From Psychrobacter cibarius (GTDB lineage: Bacteria; Pseudomonadota; Gammaproteobacteria; Pseudomonadales; Moraxellaceae), in assembly GCF_016107535.1 (NCBI RefSeq), contig NZ_JABASQ010000002.1, positions 248,001 through 312,000 on the forward strand: a stretch of DNA of 64,000 nucleotides. Reading direction: 5' to 3'. This document shows positions 53,584 through 62,576 of the stretch, piece after piece (position 1 is the first letter of the stretch; each line of letters begins with the position of its first letter). The translations under genes were made by a program, and so were the position numbers. A model generated the notes under the pieces. It ran no database searches, had not been told where the DNA came from, and worked only from the letters and a program-made list of their open reading frames with translations.

Positions 53584-53916
53584 TTAAAAATCGTCATCAT
53601 TGCTAAGCTTAGCAGCGTCTCTATCAGCGATATCGACAATATCTGGATAATCGCTGTCATCCAAATTATCATCCACTAATACTTCATCGATTCGCGATTC
53701 GTCTATATTTTGATGATGGATAGGGGTTAGCCCTTGAATTGCATCACTTCCGGCTTGCGAGTTGTCAAATCCTGCGCTATTGTCAATCACGTCATCATTA
53801 TCAATCGTGTGCAACATTGGATCGTCTAAATCCAATTCTTGACGGTTATTATTGAGGTCAGTGTCACCTTCAATATGATCCATTGCTTCTGGTAGCGGGC
53901 TTTTTGAATGGTCCAT
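53584..53916 (-). CDS. Small highly acidic protein
   Basis: 110 residues from ATG 53916; AAGGA seven bases upstream supports it and the adjacent ATG at 53919 is equally in frame. About a quarter of residues are Asp (blocks such as LDLDDPMLHTIDNDDVIDN, VDDNLDDSDYPDIVDIADRD and a DDDF end), so the isoelectric point is very low. No signal peptide, membrane helix or known domain is visible; it is predicted largely disordered. The presence of a ribosome-binding site and a shared terminator supports a real gene. No homologue recognised. Confidence 0.6.
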   Translation of the reverse strand: MDHSKSPLPEAMDHIEGDTDLNNNRQELDLDDPMLHTIDNDDVIDNSAGFDNSQAGSDAIQGLTPIHHQNIDESRIDEVLVDDNLDDSDYPDIVDIADRDAAKLSNDDDF

Positions 53917-54115
53917 CATGGTTTCCTTATTATCGATAGTTATTATTAATGGATGTAGCTGATTTTATTTATTAAGATTTATTTATTAAAAGCATTATGA
54001 CTTTATTAAAAATATTGTGACGTGTTATGACGCTTGCTAATAGTAGTAAGGTGTCACAGGATGTTCAAAAAATGTAAGACAAGTACAAGATAGACATAAA
54101 AATAGGAAATATACG

Positions 54116-55417
54116 ATGGTATCAAGTAGTAGGTTGTTCGTCACAATATCCTTAATCAGTGCCACAATAGGGTTGACTGCTTGTGAAGGTGTACCTTTTT
54201 CTGGTAGCAGCACCCATAGCAGCTTGGATAATGCTGATTTAAAACAGCCGTTAATTATCGATGCCAAACTGCCAAAAGACACGACAGCCATAGACTGCGC
54301 ACAATTAACGCCGAAGCAAATAGTTAAGGTAAAAGGTCACAGCGTACTCAGTGCAAGCTGTGATTTGACAGCCAAGTCGATACGCTTTGAGTTGAATGAT
54401 TCGCACAGCTCTCTCGACTGTCAGGGCGCACTACTCAGTACTCGCGCTGATGATGCGTCAACGGCCAGCGCAATTATGATTAAGCCCAAAACAGATAGCG
54501 CTATCGAAGATATTACCGTTGCCAATTGTCATGTGGATGGCTATGGTCATGCGCTACATATTCGCCAATATAGCCAGCCCAACCAGCGTTATGCGCGCGG
54601 CTTGATAGACCCTGCTGCCAATCGTGCGCTTGCACCAAGCGATATTCGTGTGATTAATGTGAGTAGTCAAAACAGTATCAATAGTGGCATGTTCGTCGGT
54701 GATCATGTGCATGGCGTGAGCTTTGATAAAGTACGTATTCAAAACGCAGGCACCGTTGGATTATATCTGGAATTTGGTAGCCGCGATAACGTGATTAAAA
54801 ATTCGGTGTTTGTCGGTAATGGTTTCCGTACCTTTAAGCCCAATCGTGAGGCGATAGCAGTTGATTCGTCGAGTAATAACCGTATCGAAAACAATCAATT
54901 TATCCATAATGGAGCAGGCAGTATTTTGCTGTATCGCAATTGCTTTGAGCATGCCGATGACAGTACGCTGGGTAATCACTTTAAGCGTACCGAATCAAGC
55001 CGTGACAACATCATTCGTGGCAATATTTTTAACGACGAGCCAGTCGGGGTTTGGGTCGCATCACGACAGTCGCGCAATCTCAAAGGTTTTGAATGCGGTG
55101 CTTATTTGCTTAAGCAAACGCCATTTGCGAGCTATCATTTAGACAGCGCTAAGGACAATGAAATCATCGATAATCGCTTTGAGCAAGTCGAGCAGGGTAT
55201 TATCGTGGAGGATGATGGCACACTAATAGCTGGCAATAAGTTTGCAGCGAACGTGCGTTTACCTATTTATGTCGGTTCTGAAATTCGGGAAGACAGCGCA
55301 GCAGGAGCGATAAAAGGGACGGTTATTCAAAACAATGTTTTCATTGATAAGACCGCTGAGCAAGCCATAAAAATTCGTGAGGCAAGCAAAACGGCCACTC
55401 ATATTGAGCAGCCGTAA
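54116..55417 (+). CDS. Lipoprotein with right-handed parallel beta-helix
   Basis: 433 residues. A lipoprotein signal ends at LTAC (Cys near residue 24). A short linker leads to a beta-helix of NosD/pectate-lyase-like type with repeated N-x-I/V-x-x-N rungs such as SRDNVIKNSVFVGN, SSNNRIENNQFIHNGAG, SRDNIIRGNIFNDEPVGV and AKDNEIIDNRFEQVEQGI. Such folds occur in carbohydrate-active enzymes and adhesins. No catalytic residues can be assigned. AGGAAA lies 7 bases before the ATG. Single gene with no polysaccharide locus adjacent. It is probably attached to the outer membrane. Confidence 0.85.
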   Translation: MVSSSRLFVTISLISATIGLTACEGVPFSGSSTHSSLDNADLKQPLIIDAKLPKDTTAIDCAQLTPKQIVKVKGHSVLSASCDLTAKSIRFELNDSHSSLDCQGALLSTRADDASTASAIMIKPKTDSAIEDITVANCHVDGYGHALHIRQYSQPNQRYARGLIDPAANRALAPSDIRVINVSSQNSINSGMFVGDHVHGVSFDKVRIQNAGTVGLYLEFGSRDNVIKNSVFVGNGFRTFKPNREAIAVDSSSNNRIENNQFIHNGAGSILLYRNCFEHADDSTLGNHFKRTESSRDNIIRGNIFNDEPVGVWVASRQSRNLKGFECGAYLLKQTPFASYHLDSAKDNEIIDNRFEQVEQGIIVEDDGTLIAGNKFAANVRLPIYVGSEIREDSAAGAIKGTVIQNNVFIDKTAEQAIKIREASKTATHIEQP

Positions 55418-55482
55418 GTGTGGCTTTATATTAAATAAGCGTTATCGGTAAACAACAGTATAACGAATAGGCGATGTTGTTA

Positions 55483-56268
55483 TTAAGCACCAACCTTGGT
55501 ATTGACCCAGCGGATTACAGAATCTGGCGTGACTTGCGAGACTGCTTGAAAGATTTTTGCTGGCATGCCCACAGAGTAATGCGTACTTTTGAGTTTACGA
55601 TTGGGACTGGTCGTCAATTTACACAATGTTTTGGCGACATCGTTGACCGTTAGATGGATGCCCAAGCGATCCATACTGGTCACTTCGATATCGGCAGTCA
55701 TGTCAGATTTGACCCACAGCGGCATCACATCGATCACCTTGATACCCAATTTTTCGTACTCAATATTAAGGCCTTCTGTGAGACCTCGCACAAAAAACTT
55801 ACTGGCCGCATAAGTCGCAACTTCGGGTTGACCATAGATAGCAGAAGCAGAGGACACATTGATAATTTTGCCGTCTTTGCTATCAGCTAGATAAGGTGCC
55901 AGTTTATGACAGCCAATCAAAACACCTTTACAGTTGACGTCAATTAAAGCCAATTGCTCATCTAGATTGGTCGTTGGCAATGCGCCACTGACCAGCACCC
56001 CAGCATTATTAATGAGTGCATCAATACCACCGAAATGTTCAATCATTTGCTTGATCGCATTGTCCCACGAATCAGGCTGGTTGACATCCAGCTGACCTGT
56101 GATAACACGCTGTTGTTTGACGGCTTTCTTAAAAGATTTGTCTTTAATGGCGCTTTCAAGTGTGGCAGTATTGGTCGCAAATAACCCAATATGATGACCT
56201 TTTTCCGCCAGCCTTTTGGCGGTGGCCAAGCCGATACCACGTGATGCGCCTGTAATCAATATATTCAT
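55483..56268 (-). CDS. Short-chain dehydrogenase/reductase
   Basis: 261-residue classical SDR. The NAD(P) motif is TGASRGIGLATAKRL (about 7-20), with NNAGVLVSG (about 89-97). Catalytic Ser in NVSSASAIYG, and Tyr-Lys in YAASKFFVRGL (about 155-160). The cofactor preference is not clear; the second-strand FATN suggests no strong phosphate site. Substrate unknown. It is convergent with the beta-helix gene. The upstream region contains repeat copy C. Confidence 0.92.
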   Translation of the reverse strand: MNILITGASRGIGLATAKRLAEKGHHIGLFATNTATLESAIKDKSFKKAVKQQRVITGQLDVNQPDSWDNAIKQMIEHFGGIDALINNAGVLVSGALPTTNLDEQLALIDVNCKGVLIGCHKLAPYLADSKDGKIINVSSASAIYGQPEVATYAASKFFVRGLTEGLNIEYEKLGIKVIDVMPLWVKSDMTADIEVTSMDRLGIHLTVNDVAKTLCKLTTSPNRKLKSTHYSVGMPAKIFQAVSQVTPDSVIRWVNTKVGA

Positions 56269-56375
56269 AATAAGTGACTTAATCGTTATTAATCATGAGT
56301 AAATCGAGGTCGTATATTAGGATGCTTATCCCTCGGACTTATTATTATAGTCATTCCACTATAATAATATTACTG

Positions 56376-56455
56376 CGTTAGCCTCGCTTGAAGTATTAAA
56401 TATACATCTACACTCGGTTGCTTTGTACTGTTTTTAAATTGAACCGACTATAGTA
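56376..56455. repeat. Intergenic repeat family, copy C
   Basis: 80 bases aligning without gaps to 27480 and 43864. Immediately to its left (56342-56368) lies a perfect 10 bp hairpin TTATTATAGT/ACTATAATAA, and its right end carries GACTATAGTATA, similar to the hairpin arms. This suggests that the full element runs from about 56342 to 56459. Confidence 0.68.
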
Positions 56456-56562
56456 TAACAAATTCGTCTAAATGTATTTTGCTAGAGAGTATAACTATTG
56501 ATGTAGAGCGCATGGTGATTAATATAACGAGTAGTTATCACTGTTAGCAGAGACACTCTGCG

Positions 56563-57111
56563 TTAGTGTGAAGCCGTTTGACAATGCAGCTCGCTCGTCT
56601 CTTCTGCTTGACAGTCGTACTCGTTTAAGTTTAAGCGCCACAAATAAATCAAGGCAATGCCATAAATAGCAGTCTCTGATAGCTCTTCTGTAATGACGCC
56701 AAAAGCTTCGGGAATCATAATGGCGTTTTCGCCCATATATTCTAATAATGCCAAGGCAGCGACGCTAAAATACAAAGAAACGGGTACTTTTTTTAATATT
56801 GCCCAAAGATAACGCCATGAATAAGCCAATAAACCAACGATCAGCACATAAACGATGGTCAGGATGAGGTCTTCCCACCAGTCATAAGAATGGCTGAACA
56901 ACACAAAATCAGCGGGAACCAATAAGTCTGGTAGATAATTTAACTCACGGCGTATCACAGCAAAGAATACCAGCACCGCTGCCAACCAAAAAGCTCGAAT
57001 CTGTTTAAACGTATTTGTGGCAGAGCGCTGTAGTAAACACTGCACGCAACGTAGCAGACAGGCGAATAAAATAATAATGCCAGGGATTTCGATGATGCCA
57101 TCTGAACTCAA
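56563..57111 (-). CDS. Membrane protein of unknown function, TTG start
   Basis: 182 residues if started at the TTG at 57111, which has a perfect AGGAGG nine bases upstream; an in-frame ATG at 57153 precedes that site and lies in a hairpin, so it is unlikely. About four membrane helices: IIILFACLLRCVQCLL, FWLAAVLVFFAVI, DLILTIVYVLIVGLLAYSWRY and SLYFSVAALALLEYMG, then a further one and a polar tail (CQAEETSELHCQTASH). No family recognised. The region just upstream is a short leader with a terminator-like hairpin, listed separately. Single gene. Confidence 0.75.
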   Translation of the reverse strand: MSSDGIIEIPGIIILFACLLRCVQCLLQRSATNTFKQIRAFWLAAVLVFFAVIRRELNYLPDLLVPADFVLFSHSYDWWEDLILTIVYVLIVGLLAYSWRYLWAILKKVPVSLYFSVAALALLEYMGENAIMIPEAFGVITEELSETAIYGIALIYLWRLNLNEYDCQAEETSELHCQTASH

Positions 57112-57214
57112 AATAAAAACCTCCTGATTTTTTAAAATAAAAAAAGTGAGCACAAAGGCTCACTTTAGACCGAACATTATCCAATGACATATAACGCAAT
57201 AAGCCGCTATTATA
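57112..57214 (-). promoter_or_regulatory. Leader with perfect -10 box and terminator-like hairpin
   Basis: On the minus strand a perfect TATAAT lies at 57214-57209, with no strong -35. About 40-65 bases downstream is the hairpin AAAGTGAGC/GCTCACTTT followed by TTTTTATTTT, then AGGAGG and the TTG start. The hairpin could end the upstream 57363-58523 transcript, or attenuate the 57111 gene. Confidence 0.5.
57133..57166 (-). terminator. Terminator-like hairpin upstream of the 57111 gene
   Basis: AAAGTGAGC, six-base loop, GCTCACTTT then TTTTATTTT on the minus strand. Nine-base perfect stem. It is about 200 bases past the upstream gene's stop and 7 bases before an AGGAGG site. Confidence 0.75.
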
Positions 57215-57362
57215 ACGCCAATGTCAGCGCTATAACGTTATTTAATATAACTAATGAGTCATATGTCATTGTTAATACAAGCAAACAAATGCTCTTTGTT
57301 GTGCACATTGCTATCGGCTATGTATACCTATGATGATACAACCAATTCAATAGATAGTAGGG

Positions 57363-58523
57363 TTAAAATAACGCTTCCATCCGTAATAATGCTGACGGGT
57401 AATGGTCCTTATCCGCTGTTTTATCATTGTAATAATTTAGCTCTGTTTGTACATAAAGCCACTCTCGCCAGACAGGTTGGCGGTAGCTTATAGCAGGGCC
57501 ATAGCTGTTTAATGTTGATTTATCACGATCAAAGTAACCGCCAGTAGAGACACCATAAGCCAACTGTTTTTCATTGCCCAAATAGTGCACTTGTCTGAGG
57601 TCGCTGCTCCAGTCTGTGCTTTCTTCATTGTCGTGGTTGCGATAACGGATGGCGGTGCGATTATTGATGAACTGGTCAGCATTTGTACCATATTGCAGAT
57701 TTAGCCCTCCTTTTGCATAGTGCTCACTATCGAGTCCATAACGATAGTAACTATCACTAGTGACAGTCCATTTTTTGCTGTCATACCAGTCTTTATCGAC
57801 GCCCACTTTTACGTATAAGTCATCGAGCGAGCGAACCCCGACATCGATATCTGTTTTGACCCCTAACTGCTGCTCAACCTCATGACTAAAACGTGACCAA
57901 CGAAGGGCGATAGAACCATTGTCTTCTCGCGTTTTTCTTCTGTTGACGAGTCCATCTTGGTTACTGGTACTTGCTTGGTAAGTATCGCCCGTCACATTCT
58001 GTTTTAAGAAAGTATCTTCATCCAAATCCTCATCACCGATAATCAGACTCAATCTTTTTTCTAATACTGGCAATCGTAAGCGGCCGCGAATCCTAGGTTC
58101 AACGCTCACGTCACTGCCTGATTGTGGATCGATGACCCAGCGGGTATCTAGTACAACTCGTAAACTGGCTTTGGCGGGTTTTTTTGGATCCGGTTCGCCG
58201 AACCAACCGTCCATTTTGTGTGCCCATTCATGCAGCTGCTCTTGGACCTCTTCACGGCGTTCGTCCGTCCAATTTTGTGCTCCTTGTACTGATGGAGCAG
58301 ACTGCTCGGTAGATGTTTCGGTAGGTTGAGGTAGATAGCCAAATTGATTGAGGTTTTCATCTCGATTAGAGTTAGCATCATGAGATAACGAAGCCGTGTC
58401 AGATTTTAGCGGTTCGACTTTCGGTTCTGTGGTGGGCGTAGTATCCGCCCATACCTGCGTGCATAAACTTAAGCTGGCAAGTGTGTAAAGGGTAATGGTG
58501 TTGAGATTTGCTGGTTTAATCAT
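57363..58523 (-). CDS. Exported protein, probably outer-membrane beta-barrel
   Basis: 386 residues from ATG 58523; a TTG at 58535 is a weaker option. The signal peptide ends around QVWA-D near residue 27. A Thr/Ser/Pro/Glu-rich linker (about 30-85) follows. The rest has alternating polar and hydrophobic strands ending in aromatic residues (RWSRFSHEVEQQLGV, WTVTSDSYYRYGLD, TAIRYRNHDNEESTDW, LYVQTELNYYNDKT) and a final F, the pattern of a small outer-membrane barrel. Cys is absent in the mature part. I know no named family. It lies between polA and an unknown membrane protein gene, on the same strand. Confidence 0.75.
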   Translation of the reverse strand: MIKPANLNTITLYTLASLSLCTQVWADTTPTTEPKVEPLKSDTASLSHDANSNRDENLNQFGYLPQPTETSTEQSAPSVQGAQNWTDERREEVQEQLHEWAHKMDGWFGEPDPKKPAKASLRVVLDTRWVIDPQSGSDVSVEPRIRGRLRLPVLEKRLSLIIGDEDLDEDTFLKQNVTGDTYQASTSNQDGLVNRRKTREDNGSIALRWSRFSHEVEQQLGVKTDIDVGVRSLDDLYVKVGVDKDWYDSKKWTVTSDSYYRYGLDSEHYAKGGLNLQYGTNADQFINNRTAIRYRNHDNEESTDWSSDLRQVHYLGNEKQLAYGVSTGGYFDRDKSTLNSYGPAISYRQPVWREWLYVQTELNYYNDKTADKDHYPSALLRMEALF

Positions 58524-58633
58524 GGAGAGCTTCAATTACTTTGGGTAGCTAAAAAGGACAAACAAAAGTATTATGCCATAGGTCGTTAGGCATAAGAAGG
58601 TCGTGATGTGAGATGCTTTAAATCTGCTAATAA

Positions 58634-58672
58634 GAAAAAGGCTAGACATTGTGCCTAGCCTTTTTCAATCTC
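58634..58672 (-). terminator. Terminator of polA
   Basis: On the minus strand GAAAAAGGCTAGGCAC, loop, then GTCTAGCCTTTTTC. Eight to nine base stem with T tract, 24 bases past the polA stop. Confidence 0.88.
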
Positions 58673-58695
58673 ATTTATTCATAATTAGGAATGCT

Positions 58696-61686
58696 TCAAT
58701 GCGCCTTATCCCAATTTTCGCCAGCACCTGTCTCAACCAATAATGGCACTGCAAAGTCGACGTTCCAGCCTTGTTCAACGGCAGTGGTCATTAAGACGTC
58801 TTGCATCGCAGTAGTAATGAGTTGGCTAATCTCATCTACCTTGTCACTATCCACTTCAAACACCAGTTCATCATGGACTTGTAGCAGCATTTTGGCTTGC
58901 GCTTTTGGCAGTACTTTATCGACGGCAATCATAGCCAGCTTAATCAAATCAGCCGCTGAGCCTTGTAGTGGGGCGTTGATAGCTGCACGTTCAGCGCCTT
59001 GCTTGACCATGCGGTTGCTGTGAGTAATATCAGGCGTGTAGAGCTTACGACCCAATATCGTCTTGACATAGCCTTGCTCGTGAGCACTGGCACGGGTATT
59101 GATCATATAGTTTTTGACACCAGGATAGCGATCAAAATACATATCGATATAGTCTTGCGCCTCATTGCGGCTCATTTGTAACTGCTTAGCCAGTCCAAAA
59201 GCGCTCATACCGTATAGTAGACCAAAATTAATGGCTTTGGCATTACGGCGCTCGGTCGAGGTTACGTCGGCAACATCCTTGCCAAGTACTTCAGCGGCAG
59301 TCGCAGCGTGAATATCTAACCCTTCATTAAAGGCGTCAGTTAAGTTTTTATCGCCTGAGAAATGTGCCATGAGACGCAATTCAATTTGTGAATAATCCGC
59401 CGCCAAAATAACGCGACCTTCTGGGGCGATAAAGGCCTGACGAATCAAGCGCCCAGTCGCGGTACGAATCGGAATATTTTGTAAATTGGGATCAGTCGAA
59501 GACAAACGCCCAGTACTGGTCAATGCTTGATGATAGCTGGTATGTACGCGATCAGTTTTGCTATCTGCGACATTATCAAGCGCATCGGTATAAGTGCTTT
59601 TGAGCTTAGATAGACCGCGATACTCTAAGGTAATATCGACCAATGGGTGATCGATTTTTGACAAGACCGCTTCACCAGTAGAGTATTGACCTGATTTGGT
59701 CTTTTTGCCACCTGGTACGCCGAGTTTTTCAAATAGCATCTCACCGAGCTGCTTAGGTGAGCCGAGGTTAAACTCTTCTCCTGCCAATTCATAAGCGCGT
59801 TTTTCAAGGGCAATAATTTCTTCATCGAAGCGCTTTGATAGCTCATTTAAAAATGGGCGTTTGATTAAAATTCCGTTTGCTTCCATTTGACAAAGTATTT
59901 CGGCGGTTGGTATTTCTAGCTCGTGTAGCAATTTGGCATTATTGGCATCGTTCGCCAGCTCAACGCTGAACACCTCAAATAGCTGATAAGTAATGTCAGC
60001 ATCTTCACAAGCATAGTCGCTAGCGATATCGATGGCGACTTGATCAAAGGTGACTTGCTTAGCGCCTTTACCAGCGACGTCTTCATAGCTGATGGTTTGC
60101 GTTTGTAGATAATGGCGTGCCAAATCATCCATGCCATGACGAGTGATAGCGGCATTAATTACATAGCTGGCAAGCATGGTATCCATCGCCCAATTATTGG
60201 GACGAGCATGAATGCTACCCAATAAATCGATATCATAATGGCTGAGAATATGCGCATCGTATTTTAAATGCTGACCGATTTTACCGATATTTGGGTTTTC
60301 TAAAATAGGTTTTAGACGTGTTAAAACGCTATCGCGGTCGAGCTGTTTAGCCGTCAGCTCGTCACCCTCTAGCGCATGTGTCAGTGGTATATAATAGGCT
60401 TCATGCGCTTGTACCGCAAAAGACAAACCGACGATTTGTGCTTGACGCCAATGGACGCTAGTGGTTTCGGTATCAATGACAAAGTGCGGCGCAGACTCTA
60501 ATAATTCAATCAAACTGTCAAACGCATGCTCATCTAAAACGGTGTGCCACGCTCTATCATGCTGTTTGCCGTTTTGGACATTCTCAATACTGCTTGATTG
60601 TATCGACTTAGCGATTTGTGCTTGTGATTCAGCATCTGCTTGGCTACTTGCAACACTTTGTACGCCGTTCCCATTAGCATTGGCTGGATGGTTTGGGTGG
60701 TCAAGAGAAGCAAGCTCATTTCTAAATTCAAGCTCGCTATACAGCTCGCGCAGTTCATCTATATGGGCACAAGGATTGGTATCGATCTTCAAATCATTCC
60801 AGTCTTGACCGATGTCTAAGTCTGTGACGATAGTGGCCAGTTTGGCATTGAATGGAATTTCCTCTGCATGCTCAATTAAGCCTTTAGCGCCGCGTCCTTT
60901 AATAAAGCCAATATGCTTTAACATATTGTCGATATCACCATACTCAACGAGTAAGTCTTTCGCCGTCTTTTTACCGATACCCGGCACGCCTTTAATACCG
61001 TCAGAGGCATCACCCATCAAGGTCAAAAAATCAATCATTTGGTTTGGATTAATACCGAATTTTTCGATGACCGCTTGGGTGTCTGTCACTTTTCCCGTAA
61101 AGCTGTCTTCCAATATGACGCAGTCATTGACCAGTTGCATCATGTCTTTATCGCCAGTGGAGATGACCACATGATGACCTTGCTCAACCGCACGGTGCGC
61201 CAGTGTGCCGATAATGTCATCCGCTTCTGCACCTTCGATGCGTAACAGTGGAATGCCCAAAGCGGTTACCAAGCGATGGATATAAGGAATTTGCTCCACC
61301 AGCTCTATGTCGATGGGTGGACGAGCCGCCTTATAGTCAGCAGACATATGATGACGAAAAGTGGGTGACTTGGTATCAAAACAGACCGCCATGTGAGTAG
61401 GATGATATCGACGCATCAATTTTAACAGCGCATTGAGCGTGCCACGGATGGCATTCGTTATTAGCCCCTGCGAGTTTTGCATAGTCTTTGGCAAGGCGTG
61501 ATACGTGCGAAACAGATAATAAGAGCCATCAACCAAAATAAAAGGTGGCTGATTTTTGTCCACGTGACTGGTGTCCATAGTCGCTACGTTGGGCATGGTA
61601 TCAAAATTCGGTAAGGCTTTAGGGTCAAGCGCTTGATGCGAGTTGTGGTTATTGTCTGCGGAGGATTCGGTCATATGGTCAGTCAT
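58696..61686 (-). CDS. polA: DNA polymerase I
   Basis: Repair and Okazaki-fragment-processing polymerase, 996 residues from ATG 61686 (a GTG at 61695 would add three). The 5'-3' exonuclease domain begins FILVDGSYYLFRTYHALP and has GEDxx-type metal sites including AEADDIIGTLA and GDKDMMQLV. The 3'-5' exonuclease domain keeps its metal residues: FVIDTETTSV and YACEDADITYQ, so proofreading should be active. The polymerase domain shows ADYSQIELRLMAHFSGD (motif A), RRNAKAINFGLLYGMSAFGL (O-helix) and LLQVHDELVFEVD (motif C). The first 40 residues and a 60-residue linker between the two exonuclease domains are extra. Confidence 0.97.
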   Translation of the reverse strand: MTDHMTESSADNNHNSHQALDPKALPNFDTMPNVATMDTSHVDKNQPPFILVDGSYYLFRTYHALPKTMQNSQGLITNAIRGTLNALLKLMRRYHPTHMAVCFDTKSPTFRHHMSADYKAARPPIDIELVEQIPYIHRLVTALGIPLLRIEGAEADDIIGTLAHRAVEQGHHVVISTGDKDMMQLVNDCVILEDSFTGKVTDTQAVIEKFGINPNQMIDFLTLMGDASDGIKGVPGIGKKTAKDLLVEYGDIDNMLKHIGFIKGRGAKGLIEHAEEIPFNAKLATIVTDLDIGQDWNDLKIDTNPCAHIDELRELYSELEFRNELASLDHPNHPANANGNGVQSVASSQADAESQAQIAKSIQSSSIENVQNGKQHDRAWHTVLDEHAFDSLIELLESAPHFVIDTETTSVHWRQAQIVGLSFAVQAHEAYYIPLTHALEGDELTAKQLDRDSVLTRLKPILENPNIGKIGQHLKYDAHILSHYDIDLLGSIHARPNNWAMDTMLASYVINAAITRHGMDDLARHYLQTQTISYEDVAGKGAKQVTFDQVAIDIASDYACEDADITYQLFEVFSVELANDANNAKLLHELEIPTAEILCQMEANGILIKRPFLNELSKRFDEEIIALEKRAYELAGEEFNLGSPKQLGEMLFEKLGVPGGKKTKSGQYSTGEAVLSKIDHPLVDITLEYRGLSKLKSTYTDALDNVADSKTDRVHTSYHQALTSTGRLSSTDPNLQNIPIRTATGRLIRQAFIAPEGRVILAADYSQIELRLMAHFSGDKNLTDAFNEGLDIHAATAAEVLGKDVADVTSTERRNAKAINFGLLYGMSAFGLAKQLQMSRNEAQDYIDMYFDRYPGVKNYMINTRASAHEQGYVKTILGRKLYTPDITHSNRMVKQGAERAAINAPLQGSAADLIKLAMIAVDKVLPKAQAKMLLQVHDELVFEVDSDKVDEISQLITTAMQDVLMTTAVEQGWNVDFAVPLLVETGAGENWDKAH

Positions 61687-61816
61687 AAAGGTCACTTATT
61701 ATTAGGTATCAGATAGAGTAAATATCAGATAAAACGATGCTTCCATTATAACGATAAAATCAGACCTTGCCGAACTTCTCGATAGTTATGATATTTCTAC
61801 TGCTGACAGCCGCTCA

Positions 61817-61855
61817 TAAAAAAAGAACCCAGTATTCACTGAGTTCTCTTATAGA
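61817..61855 (-). terminator. Terminator of ohr
   Basis: On the minus strand GAACTCAGT, four-base loop, ACTGGGTTC then seven T. It is 29 bases past the ohr stop. Confidence 0.85.
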
Positions 61856-61883
61856 TAAAGCCGACATTGTTATTATTAAAAAT

Positions 61884-62297
61884 CTATCTCACTTCTGAAG
61901 TCACTTCACTATCGATATTACCGTGAGTCGCTTTAGAATATGGGCAAACTTTATTGGCTTTTTCGACCAACTTTTGGAACTCATCCGCTGATAGCTCTGT
62001 GTTTTCAGCAGTGACATGAATTTTCACGGCTAATTGAAAATCTAAGCCTTCACCTTTCATTAAATCTACGGATACTTCAGTGGTAGAGTCAAACTTTGCT
62101 TTTTCTGCCCCTTTGACCGCAGCAAGTGCGCCATCAAAGCAAGCTGCATAGCCCATCGCAAATAACTGTTCTGGATTATTACCGTCTTTACTGGAACCCG
62201 GCGCGACCATATTAATCGTCAAATCACTGTCTTGCAGACTGGCATTACCTGTACGACCGCCAGTAACTGTTGCTTTGGTGGAATATAGTGTTTTCAT
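61884..62297 (-). CDS. ohr: Organic hydroperoxide resistance protein Ohr
   Basis: OsmC/Ohr-family thiol peroxidase reducing organic hydroperoxides. It is 137 residues. The two active Cys are in MGYAACFDGALAAV (about residue 54) and KVCPYSKATHGNID (about 118), and the catalytic Arg is in GGRTGNASLQDSDL (about 15). The one-protein-per-monomer length and the VCPYSKAT motif separate Ohr from OsmC. AGGAT lies about 7 bases before ATG 62297. No OhrR regulator lies in the window, so control by OhrR is unproven. Single gene. Confidence 0.95.
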   Translation of the reverse strand: MKTLYSTKATVTGGRTGNASLQDSDLTINMVAPGSSKDGNNPEQLFAMGYAACFDGALAAVKGAEKAKFDSTTEVSVDLMKGEGLDFQLAVKIHVTAENTELSADEFQKLVEKANKVCPYSKATHGNIDSEVTSEVR

Positions 62298-62576
62298 AAC
62301 ATATCCTTTGTTGTGAGTTTTTATGTTTAAGCATTAAATTTTGATAGGGGATTCAGCATAACAAACCAGTGCATGAGCAATATAGGTCAGTCGTAAGTAT
62401 ATACTGTGGATTTGTAAGTGAACTGTTAGTAGAATCTTTAGCTGCATTTAACTATCGCAGGAAAAGCTTAATCGCTATAAGTAACAGAAGTATTAATGTA
62501 ATATAGGAATATAGCTGTAAAAAATAAAGTTATCAAAATAGATGATAAAAAATCTAACCAATAAAGGTCTTATTCG

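Noticed and set aside
57112-57153. ATG at 57153 as start of the unknown membrane protein
   Set aside because: It lies next to the terminator-like hairpin, with no ribosome-binding site, whereas AGGAGG precedes TTG 57111.
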